From DASQPR01 sp963797675 (lineage in GTDB: Bacteria; Actinomycetota; Actinomycetes; Mycobacteriales; Micromonosporaceae), in assembly GCA_963797675.1 (NCBI GenBank), contig CAWCQQ010000003.1, forward strand, positions 1 to 64,000: a stretch of 64,000 bases of DNA. Reading direction: 5' to 3'. The translations under genes were made by a program, and so were the position numbers. Positions 18,999-26,942 of this stretch are shown in pieces. The first letter of the stretch is position 1, and each line of letters starts with the position of its first letter. The notes under the pieces are model-generated. The model had not been told where the DNA came from and did no database searches. It saw only the letters and a list, made by a program, of their open reading frames with translations.

Positions 18999-19541
18999 GT
19001 GAACCGAACTCGTACCAGATGTGCCGTCCTTGCCGCTGCTTGCTGCTTCCTTCTCACCGGCTGCGGTCCGGCCAAGCAGGCGGCGTCCGGTGGCGCGACA
19101 ACGCCCGCCGCCGGTACGACCACCGCCGCGGGAGTAAAGGCGGCCGCCGCCCCGGACGGCGGCGGCGACCTGATGGCGTGCGGACTGATCACCGAGCAGG
19201 ACGCAACCACGGCGATCGGCAGCCCAGCCGGCCCCGGTACGTCGGGTGGCACCCCGGCCCTGTCGGAGTGCGTCTTCGACGACGGTGCCCTCATCATCAG
19301 CATGAAGACGCAGGCCAAGGCGTTGTATGACACATCACGCGCGAAACTTCCGGCGGGCCGGTTCACCGACGTGCCCGGCGTCGGTGACGGCGCGTTCGAA
19401 ACGGGTGGCGGCAAGGCCCCACTTGTCACGCTGGAGTTCTACAAAGGAACGACGCTCGTCAGCATCCTCTTCACACCGGACGACGGATCACCGGCGGATG
19501 CGGTCATCACGATCGCCAAGATCGCCGCTTCGCACATATAG
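18999..19541 (+). CDS. Secreted lipoprotein, tandem paralogue
   Basis: 180-residue lipoprotein with lipobox LLTGC, a low-complexity linker and a domain beginning CGLITEQDATTAIGSPAGPG. Alignment by eye with the preceding protein shows the same order of conserved blocks (GALIIS, FTDVPGVGDGAFE, LEFYKGTTLV), so the pair arose by duplication. GTG 18999 is preceded by AGGGAG. Function unknown. Confidence 0.75.
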   Translation: MNRTRTRCAVLAAACCFLLTGCGPAKQAASGGATTPAAGTTTAAGVKAAAAPDGGGDLMACGLITEQDATTAIGSPAGPGTSGGTPALSECVFDDGALIISMKTQAKALYDTSRAKLPAGRFTDVPGVGDGAFETGGGKAPLVTLEFYKGTTLVSILFTPDDGSPADAVITIAKIAASHI

Positions 19542-19583
19542 GTACCGAACCCGTCGTCGCTGCGATTCAGGATTGGACGCCAC

Positions 19584-21635
19584 ATGCCTAGATCCATCCG
19601 TGCTGCCGGGCGCCCGTGCCGCCGCCGCGGCCGGTTGTGGTCGGCCGCCGTGGCACTTGCACTCGTCGCGACGCTGGCCACCGGCTGCAGGAAGGACGCA
19701 CCGTCGCCCGTCGCAACCGCCGCCCCGGCACGGGTTGCACCGGTCGGAGCGGCGGCTCCGGTCGATCCGGCGGCCTGGGCGTTAGCGGCACGGCTGACCG
19801 CACCGGCCTACTCCGCGGACACGACCGCCGCGCTGGTGGCCGGATTGGCCCACTCGGGCATCGGGGTGTTCGCCGATCCCAGCGCCGCACAGCCGGACCG
19901 GCCGGTCACCGGTACGGCCAGCCCACTGCGACTCCTCGACTTCCAGGCGCACGCACTCGCGGTCGGCGTCTGGGCCGGAGCCGGCTTCACCGGAGCCGAA
20001 CTCGACACCGTCCTGCCCCGCCCGGACGATCTCGCCGGGACTCCGACGACCTCGGAGTTGCTCGCCGGCTACGTCGCTGCGGCGGACTCGCCCGGCGGCG
20101 CCTTGTCACGCGCGCTGATGGCCGGCCAGAATCTGCTCGCGCCGCAGGCACTCCGCTTCCCCGCTGTCGTTCTGGTCCTGTTCGCATCTGACCTGGCCGG
20201 ACCTGCGAGTGCCGCTGCGCACCCGGCGGCCGCGGCAGCCGCCAGCAGCGTCGCGATCGACGTCGCGCAGCGGGCCTCGGGTGGCATCTGCTCAGACACC
20301 GCGAACTGGATCAACAACGCGATCGTCAGCCTGTTCAACGCCCTCAAGCTCGCCACACCCGACAATCTGCCCGGCGCCATCGCAGTCACGATCTGGAACT
20401 GGCTGGTCGACGCCGGTCAGGCATTCGTCCAGAACCTGATCAGTACGGTGACCGATGCGGTACTGGGCACGATCCGCAGCATCGCGGCATCGGTCGCCGC
20501 CGTCGCCGAGCAGATCGCGTCCTTCCTGCCGTACGCCGTCAAGGTGGTGGCGAGCGGAGACGGCGGCGGTGCCACGTTCACACTCGGATCGGATCCGCTA
20601 CCCGGCACGTTCACCGCCTCGGTGACCGCGGGCGATCTGCCCGACTGGCCGGCCGTACTGACCGACTGTGCCGCGGTGGCGAAGGTCCAGTTGGCCGACT
20701 TTCACGCCAAGGGTGCTCCCCTGACGTGGGGACCGCTCGAACCGGCCGCGGAGCCACTTCTTGGACCAACCGAGTCGGCGCACACGACCGATGTCACGGA
20801 CGCGGATGGGCGTGCGACGTGGGGGTTCCGGACCAGTACCGATCCCGGTGACCCGAACGGCGAGCAGCGCAATCAGATCGACTACATGGCCGTCGCCGTA
20901 CACCGGCCGGAGATCGACCGGGCCAGAGCGCGCCTCACGGATGCGTTGCTGGGCTTCATTCCCGGTCTGTTGAGACCGTTCGTGGCGAACCTGTTCAAGC
21001 CGTACATCGACGGTCTGCAGGCCAGGCTGAACGTCCTTCTGGACGCCCGCGGACGTGGCGCCGCGGTCCTGATCTTCCACGACGGGGTACGGCCGACGCC
21101 GACCCCGACGCCGACCCCGACGCCGACGCACCCCACGCCCTCGGGCTCATGCGCCGCTTCGGTACCTCCGGGCACCTACATCGGAACGAACACCAACGTG
21201 TTCGCCGACCGGATCCCGATGACCGGCGGCGCGATGGTCGACGACAACAACGCGACCGGCCCGCTCGCGCTGACCGTGGCCGCAGCCGGCTCCCTCACCG
21301 GCACCTGGACGTTCCAATCGCGGGAGGTCACCGACGAAAGCATGGTGATATCCGGCGTCTCCGCGCGGTACCACAGCGTGTCGACCTGGGGAATGACGAC
21401 CGGCACGATTAGCGGTACGGTCTGCCACCTCTCCCTTAACTCCGGCATCGTGCAGCGCCTGTCCTGCGTCGGGACCTGTGGCGACGACCCTCCGCCCGCG
21501 GCCCAGGCGGGTTCGCGGGACTTCGGCGCCCCGGTGTCGGACACGCCCGGCCACCTGTCGTGGACATGGGTGGGCAACGCCGCCGACGGCACCTACACCG
21601 ACACGTTCACCATCGCGGTGACCGGCCCGCAATGA
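19584..21635 (+). CDS. Large hypothetical lipoprotein with Thr-Pro linker
   Basis: 683-residue exported protein: Arg-rich N-terminus, hydrophobic helix and lipobox ATGC near residue 35. The middle (to about residue 500) is Ala-rich with predicted amphipathic helices and no family I recognise. A (Thr-Pro) repeat linker near residues 502-517 connects to a C-terminal beta-rich domain of about 165 residues containing five cysteines. It follows the two small lipoproteins on the same strand. I cannot assign a function. Confidence 0.7.
   Translation: MPRSIRAAGRPCRRRGRLWSAAVALALVATLATGCRKDAPSPVATAAPARVAPVGAAAPVDPAAWALAARLTAPAYSADTTAALVAGLAHSGIGVFADPSAAQPDRPVTGTASPLRLLDFQAHALAVGVWAGAGFTGAELDTVLPRPDDLAGTPTTSELLAGYVAAADSPGGALSRALMAGQNLLAPQALRFPAVVLVLFASDLAGPASAAAHPAAAAAASSVAIDVAQRASGGICSDTANWINNAIVSLFNALKLATPDNLPGAIAVTIWNWLVDAGQAFVQNLISTVTDAVLGTIRSIAASVAAVAEQIASFLPYAVKVVASGDGGGATFTLGSDPLPGTFTASVTAGDLPDWPAVLTDCAAVAKVQLADFHAKGAPLTWGPLEPAAEPLLGPTESAHTTDVTDADGRATWGFRTSTDPGDPNGEQRNQIDYMAVAVHRPEIDRARARLTDALLGFIPGLLRPFVANLFKPYIDGLQARLNVLLDARGRGAAVLIFHDGVRPTPTPTPTPTPTHPTPSGSCAASVPPGTYIGTNTNVFADRIPMTGGAMVDDNNATGPLALTVAAAGSLTGTWTFQSREVTDESMVISGVSARYHSVSTWGMTTGTISGTVCHLSLNSGIVQRLSCVGTCGDDPPPAAQAGSRDFGAPVSDTPGHLSWTWVGNAADGTYTDTFTIAVTGPQ
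21091..21133 (+). repeat. Short tandem repeat coding for a Thr-Pro linker
   Basis: Repeated CCGACG/CCGACC hexamer-like units encode alternating Thr-Pro residues between the two domains of the large lipoprotein. Such repeats can slip, but the frame is intact here. Confidence 0.8.
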
Positions 21636-21670
21636 TCGCGACCGGACGACACGGCACCCGGCCACGGCGC

Positions 21671-22309
21671 TCACGGCACAAGCCCTGCCTGGTACGCGGT
21701 GATGACCGCGTGCACACGGTCACGGAGGTCCAGTTTGGCGAAGATATGGCCGACATGCGTCTTCACAGTGGCTTCACCGAGGACGAGTCGGTCGGCAATC
21801 TCGGTGTTCGACAACCCTTCACCGATCAGTGTGAGGACTTCACGCTCGCGCGACGTCAACCGGCGAACGGCCGGCGGCACGGTGGTCGGCGGCCGTACGT
21901 GCCGGGCCACGAGCCGGGTCGTGATGGTCGGCGCGATCAGCAGATCCCCGGTCAGGACATGGCGAACCGCCGAGATGAGTCGTTCCGGAGGAATGTCTTT
22001 GAGGAGGAATCCGCTGGCGCCGGCCTGCAGGGCCGCGTACACGTAGTCATCGAGGTCAAATGTGGTCAGCATGATGATCTTCCACGGTGCGTGGTCGATC
22101 ATCAGGGTTCGGGTGGCCTCGATTCCATCGACACCGGGCATCCGGATATCGAGCAGAACCACATCGGGCCGCTCGCGGCGAACGACGGCCACACCGGCCG
22201 CGCCGTCCTCGGCGACCGCGACCACGCTGAGATCGGCGGCGCTGCCGAGAATGATGCCCAGACCGGTGCGTACCAGCGGGTCATCGTCGACGATGACGAT
22301 CCGGATCAT
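21671..22309 (-). CDS. NarL/LuxR-family response regulator
   Basis: 212-residue response regulator. Receiver domain with acidic DDD at residues 8-10, phospho-acceptor Asp54 in LLDIRMPG and Lys in LLKDIPP. C-terminal LuxR helix-turn-helix with TSREREVLTLIGEGLSNTEI and ATVKTHVGHIFAKL. Its start overlaps the stop of the histidine kinase gene by four bases (ATGA), so the two form a cognate pair. The operon also carries an ABC transporter, the usual target of such systems. Confidence 0.95.
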   Translation of the reverse strand: MIRIVIVDDDPLVRTGLGIILGSAADLSVVAVAEDGAAGVAVVRRERPDVVLLDIRMPGVDGIEATRTLMIDHAPWKIIMLTTFDLDDYVYAALQAGASGFLLKDIPPERLISAVRHVLTGDLLIAPTITTRLVARHVRPPTTVPPAVRRLTSREREVLTLIGEGLSNTEIADRLVLGEATVKTHVGHIFAKLDLRDRVHAVITAYQAGLVP

Positions 22310-23478
22310 GACAACTCCACCGCGGGGTCCGCGGGAATCATCATCTGGACAGCCATCGCAAAGGGGCTGCCGGGGCGGTCGACGACGGTGACCGACCCGC
22401 CGTAGAAGGCCGCCCTTTCCTGGATACCGATCAGACCACGCCCGCCCCCGACGGCCCGATCGTTCGCGACGGACCGACGCGACGTGTCGGCGACGCGGAT
22501 CGTCAGCGCATCGTCCGCGTATTCGACCGCGACTCGGGTACCGGCACCGTCGGAATGGCGTAACGAGTTCGTCAGCGCCTCCTGCACGATGCGGAATGCA
22601 GCGAGATCCAGTCCGACGGGAATATGCCGTACGTGTCCGGAAACGAGGTACGTGACCGGAAGGCCGGCTTCGTTGACCCGCTCAATCAGGGCCGGGATCG
22701 CGGCAAGGCCGGGTTGCGGGTGGAGATCGGCGTCCTCGTCGGCGGATGTGGCAAGGAGGTTGAGCAGGCCGCGGAGTTCGGCAAGCGCTTCGCGGCCACC
22801 GGACTCGACAGTTCGGAGTTGTTCGACGGCTCGTGTCGCGTCGCCCGGTAGCAACAGCCGCGCCGCGCCGGCTCCGATCACCATGACGCTGACGCGGTGC
22901 GCGATGATGTCGTGGAGTTCGCGGGCAATCCGAGACCGCTCGTCACGGACCGCGTTACGGTATGCGTCCTCCCGATCCGCCGCCGCCTGCGCAGCCTTGG
23001 CGCGCCATGTGTCGGCGCGGTGTGCACGCGCGCGGACAGCGACACCGGCGAACCAGGCGCTTCCCAGGATGAGAAACGGAATGGCGACGGCCGGGACCGG
23101 CAGCCGGCTGCCATGCGCCCACGGCGCGACCGTCAGTGCCAGCAGTGCCGGCCCGAACCAGGGATAGCGGGCATATACCGCCGCCGCGTAGCCGGACAGG
23201 ACGAGCACGCATGCGACGACCAGCAAGACCCCATCGGCGATCGGCTGCGGGAAGGCCAGCACCGCGCCGGCCGCGACCGCAATACACACCGCGGTCGGCC
23301 ACCGGCTCCGCCAGATAAGAGCCACGGCCATCACGACGACGCCGTACGGGAACGGATCGGTCACCGACACCGATACGGCAACCACGAAGCCACACAGGAT
23401 CAGGCCCGTGACCGCGTCCAACAGTCGGGGCCTGATACGTGCTGCGAGCTGCGACAACGATCCCATCGGCGCGAGCAT
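22306..23478 (-). CDS. Sensor histidine kinase (NarL-type partner)
   Basis: 390-residue kinase: about five or six membrane helices in the first 150 residues, a HisKA_3 dimerisation motif with the phospho-acceptor His in SRIARELHDIIAHRVSVM, and an ATPase domain with EALTNSLRHS and GRGLIGIQERA. I chose ATG 23478 because it follows the permease stop by 7 bases; a longer reading would run back into the permease gene. No extracytoplasmic sensor domain is evident, so it may sense membrane state or transporter activity. Confidence 0.92.
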   Translation of the reverse strand: MLAPMGSLSQLAARIRPRLLDAVTGLILCGFVVAVSVSVTDPFPYGVVVMAVALIWRSRWPTAVCIAVAAGAVLAFPQPIADGVLLVVACVLVLSGYAAAVYARYPWFGPALLALTVAPWAHGSRLPVPAVAIPFLILGSAWFAGVAVRARAHRADTWRAKAAQAAADREDAYRNAVRDERSRIARELHDIIAHRVSVMVIGAGAARLLLPGDATRAVEQLRTVESGGREALAELRGLLNLLATSADEDADLHPQPGLAAIPALIERVNEAGLPVTYLVSGHVRHIPVGLDLAAFRIVQEALTNSLRHSDGAGTRVAVEYADDALTIRVADTSRRSVANDRAVGGGRGLIGIQERAAFYGGSVTVVDRPGSPFAMAVQMMIPADPAVELS

Positions 23479-23485
23479 AACGTGA

Positions 23486-24457
23486 TCAGCGCACACGCCG
23501 GTTGACGCGGACCGCGGCGATCGCGAGCAGGATGACGGCGAGTGCGGCGAACACGGACACGTCGAGCATCTGGAGGTGCCAGAAGCGGCTGGCGGGCTCG
23601 TACCAGTCGACCTGCTGAACACCGCGAGCGGAGAGACAGTCCGCCATCCCACTGCCCTTGGACCCGCTGTCTGCTGCACCGGCGCACCACTGGCCGACCT
23701 GTGACTGGGAGACCGTCTGCCCCGCGTGGTCGATCAGGCTGGTGGCAGTGTCGAGGCGCCAGTCCTGGCGGCCGACCCCGGGCGCACGGGCCGCGGTCAG
23801 CGGATACGCGACCGGCACCGGGGACAGCAGGTGGTAGCGCTGCTGTTCCCAGATCACCCGGACCGGCACGAAGATCGCCAGCGTGATCATCATCGCCGGC
23901 AGGACCCGGCGTGCGACGGTTCCGACCACCGTTCCGAGAGCAAAGGCGAACACGGCGTACGCGGCCGGGGCGAAACCCAGCAGGCCGACATAGTTCGGCG
24001 CGACCGGGCTGACCGCGCCGGCCATGACATAGGGGTCCAGAAACCATCGATCGAGCCCACCGACGAGCACGCCGAAGGCCGCGCATCCGGCGGCGAGCAG
24101 CGCGACCTTCGTCCACAACCACCGGGTGCGGCTGACCGCCTGGGTCCAGACGAGCCGGTGCGTGCCGTGCTCCACCTCGCCGGCGACCAAGGGCGCTCCC
24201 CAGAAGAGTCCTGCTGCGATGGGAGCAAGATTCAGGTACGGCAACGCATCCAGCGCCGACGGATATTGTGCCCGCAGCCCGGCGATGAGGTTTCCACATC
24301 CTTCGTCCGGTTGTGCGAGGCACGCGGACAGGCCACTGTGATGCAGGTAGTACTCGAGGCCGCCACGCATCGATGCGTAAACGGCGGCGAGGGCCGCCAC
24401 CGCGGCGAATGCGGCCAGCAGATGGTGGCGATGCTGCCGCCACGCCAACCAGGTCAT
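23486..24457 (-). CDS. ABC transporter permease
   Basis: 323-residue membrane protein beginning MTWLAWRQHRHHLL, a start typical of ABC-2-type permeases in actinobacterial antibiotic-resistance-type or lipid exporters. About six membrane helices, with a long extracytoplasmic loop (about residues 215-290) containing two cysteines. ATG 24457 overlaps the ATPase stop (ATGA), giving strict coupling. Substrate unknown. Confidence 0.85.
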   Translation of the reverse strand: MTWLAWRQHRHHLLAAFAAVAALAAVYASMRGGLEYYLHHSGLSACLAQPDEGCGNLIAGLRAQYPSALDALPYLNLAPIAAGLFWGAPLVAGEVEHGTHRLVWTQAVSRTRWLWTKVALLAAGCAAFGVLVGGLDRWFLDPYVMAGAVSPVAPNYVGLLGFAPAAYAVFAFALGTVVGTVARRVLPAMMITLAIFVPVRVIWEQQRYHLLSPVPVAYPLTAARAPGVGRQDWRLDTATSLIDHAGQTVSQSQVGQWCAGAADSGSKGSGMADCLSARGVQQVDWYEPASRFWHLQMLDVSVFAALAVILLAIAAVRVNRRVR

Positions 24458-25194
24458 GCCGCCCACCCCAACGCAGCCTCGCCGCTGAGCGTCGCGAAAA
24501 TGAGGCCCTCGAGAGTCTGATCGTCCGCCAGCAGATCGGCGATGGCTCCGGCGACCACGACTGCGCCGGACGCGACGATCACCAGAAAGTCGCAGGCCCG
24601 GTCCAGTTCGCCGATGTCGTGCGACGAGTGGACGACGGTGATGCCGCGCTCGTGTGCTTCGCGTGCGATCGACGTCAGAAACGACCGCCGGGCCAGCGGA
24701 TCAAGCGCTGCGGCCGGCTCGTCCAACAACAACAGCCTCGGCCGTTTCGCCAATGCGAGCGTCAGCGCGACCTGGGCCTGGGCGCCGCCGGACAAGGCGC
24801 CCGCGCGCTGTCGCAGGTCGATACCGAGCGCGGTCAGCCGCTCGACGGCGTACGCCTGGTCCCAGCGCGCGTTGAGTCGAGCCCCCATCATCAACAGTTC
24901 ACCGACCCGGAACCGACGATAGAGCGGCTTGTCTTGGGCGACAAACCCGACATCGCCCCGAATGGTCGCCGAACGCGGATCGGCGCCGAAGACCGCCAGG
25001 TAACCGGCATCCGGGACGATCAGGCCAACCGCCAGGTGCAGGAGCGTGGTCTTTCCGGCGCCGTTCGGGCCGACCAAAGCCACCACACTGCCAGCCGGCA
25101 CGTCAACTGTCGCCCCAGCCAGAGCCCGCCGACGCCCGTACCGCTTGCCGACGTCGTGATAGCGCAGTGCCATCCGGGCATCAGACTGATTCAT
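24454..25194 (-). CDS. ABC transporter ATP-binding protein
   Basis: 246-residue ATPase with Walker A GPNGAGKTT, signature LSGGAQAQ, Walker B LLLLDEPAAALD and the switch His in VVHSSHDIGE. The signature motif has Ala-Gln where Gln/Arg-Gln is usual. Start ATG 25194 (MNQSDARMALRYHDVGKRYG). First gene of a four-gene operon transporter-permease-kinase-regulator. Confidence 0.93.
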   Translation of the reverse strand: MNQSDARMALRYHDVGKRYGRRRALAGATVDVPAGSVVALVGPNGAGKTTLLHLAVGLIVPDAGYLAVFGADPRSATIRGDVGFVAQDKPLYRRFRVGELLMMGARLNARWDQAYAVERLTALGIDLRQRAGALSGGAQAQVALTLALAKRPRLLLLDEPAAALDPLARRSFLTSIAREAHERGITVVHSSHDIGELDRACDFLVIVASGAVVVAGAIADLLADDQTLEGLIFATLSGEAALGWAA

Positions 25195-25474
25195 GCCGTC
25201 TCCTACGTCGGTGATATCCACCTGCACGACGCTAGATTTCGAGGGCCGTCGACCGCGTCGGACCGCGGCCTGATCCGCATCCCACCGTGGGCGGAGATCC
25301 GACCACCGCGTCCACCCACCGGCGGACGAACGGCGGCACATCATCGTCAGACCACGCCGAGCGTGAGGACACCTGCGCATCGAGCGGAAATCTCGGCCGT
25401 TTCGGGTCAGGATGGGATTGTGTCCGCGCTGGCCTGCGCAGACCGTCCGTTCCGGATCTGACAGGAGACCGCAG
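25195..25474. other. Divergent intergenic region, ABC operon / gnd
   Basis: 280 bases without a supportable gene. It must hold promoters for both directions, but I see no convincing -10/-35 pair. The gnd Shine-Dalgarno AGGAGA is at its right end. Confidence 0.5.
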
Positions 25475-26929
25475 ATGGCGACGCAAGCGACTGCTGAGAT
25501 CGGTGTGACCGGACTGTCGGTGATGGGCCGCAATCTCGCTCGCAATCTGGCGCGTCACGGATATCCGACGGCGGTACACAACCGCAGCGTCGAGCGCACC
25601 CGCAGCCTGATCGACGACCACGGCACCGAGGGCACATTCGTGCCGAGCGAGTCGATGGCGGATTTCGTGGCGTCGCTGATCAAGCCGCGAGCGATCATCA
25701 TCATGGTCAAAGCCGGCGACGCCACCGACGCCGTGATCGACGAACTCGTCCCGCTGCTCGATCGCGATGACATCGTCATCGACGCCGGCAACGCCCACTT
25801 CGTCGACACGCTGCGCCGGGAGAAAGCGCTCGCCGGCTTGGGCCTGCACTTCGTCGGCACCGGCGTCTCCGGCGGCGAGGAGGGCGCGCTCAACGGGCCC
25901 AGCATCATGCCGGGCGGCTCGGACGAGGCGTACCAGAAATTGGGTCCGATCTTCGAGAAGATCGCCGCGAGTGTCGACGGCGTGCCGTGCACCACGCACG
26001 TCGGACCGGATGCGGCCGGGCATTTCGTCAAGATGGTCCACAACGGCATCGAGTACGCCGACATGCAGCTCATCGCCGAGGCGTACGACCTGCTCCGCAC
26101 CGGCTTGGACGCGAGCCCGACCGAGATCGCCGGCATCTTCCGGGACTGGAACACCGGCGACCTCGACTCGTTCCTGATCCAGATCACCGCCGACGTTCTC
26201 GCGCATACCGACGCGGAGACCGGTCGACCGTTCATCGACATCGTCGCCGACCGGGCCGAGCAGAAGGGCACCGGCCGGTGGACCGTGCAGAGCGCGCTCG
26301 ACCTCGGCATCCCGATCACCGGCATTGCCGAGGCGACGTTCGCCCGGTCCCTGTCAGGCCACGTCGGCCAGCGTGAGGCGGCCCAGCGCACCTACGAAGG
26401 GCGTGCCGGAGAGACGGATCTGGCGAAACTGATCGAGGACCGCAACCAGTTTATCGAGGACGTCCGCAACGCCCTGTACGCGTCGAAGATCGTCGCCTAT
26501 GCGCAGGGATTCGATCACATCGTCGCCGGCAGCAACGAGTACGGCTGGAATATCGACCTCGGTGCGATGGCGACGATCTGGCGCGGGGGCTGCATCATCC
26601 GGGCGAAGTTTCTCGACCGCATGCGAGAGGCGTACGCCGACCACGCCGATCTGGAAAGCCTGTTGGTGGCGCCGTACTTCGCCGACGCCGTCGCGAACGG
26701 CATCGACAGCTGGCGCCGGGTCCTCGGACTCGCCATTTCGGGCGGCGTTCCGACACCGACGTTCTCCTCGTCGCTGGCCTACCTGGATGCTCTGCGCCGC
26801 AAGCGGTTGCCGGCCGCGCTGATCCAAGGACTGCGCGACAACTTCGGCGCCCACACCTACCAGCGCGTCGACAAGGACGGCAGCTTCCACACCATGTGGG
26901 CCGACGACCAGCGCGAAGTCAGCGCCTAG
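25475..26929 (+). CDS. gnd: 6-phosphogluconate dehydrogenase, decarboxylating (NADP-type)
   Basis: 484-residue enzyme of the oxidative pentose phosphate pathway that converts 6-phosphogluconate to ribulose 5-phosphate and CO2 with NADP reduction. The nucleotide-binding motif GLSVMGRNLARN, substrate motif SGGEEGALNGPS, catalytic Lys/His/Asn in GHFVKMVHNGIEYADMQ and KGTGRWT are all present, as is IKxR-like CIIRAKFL. Length is normal for the long, homodimeric form. ATG 25475 follows AGGAGA. Confidence 0.96.
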   Translation: MATQATAEIGVTGLSVMGRNLARNLARHGYPTAVHNRSVERTRSLIDDHGTEGTFVPSESMADFVASLIKPRAIIIMVKAGDATDAVIDELVPLLDRDDIVIDAGNAHFVDTLRREKALAGLGLHFVGTGVSGGEEGALNGPSIMPGGSDEAYQKLGPIFEKIAASVDGVPCTTHVGPDAAGHFVKMVHNGIEYADMQLIAEAYDLLRTGLDASPTEIAGIFRDWNTGDLDSFLIQITADVLAHTDAETGRPFIDIVADRAEQKGTGRWTVQSALDLGIPITGIAEATFARSLSGHVGQREAAQRTYEGRAGETDLAKLIEDRNQFIEDVRNALYASKIVAYAQGFDHIVAGSNEYGWNIDLGAMATIWRGGCIIRAKFLDRMREAYADHADLESLLVAPYFADAVANGIDSWRRVLGLAISGGVPTPTFSSSLAYLDALRRKRLPAALIQGLRDNFGAHTYQRVDKDGSFHTMWADDQREVSA

Positions 26930-26942
26930 CCGCGCTGCTTGG

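Noticed and set aside
21091..21133. Tandem repeat as a CRISPR or regulatory array
   Set aside because: It is in frame within a lipoprotein gene and codes for a Thr-Pro linker; no spacers.
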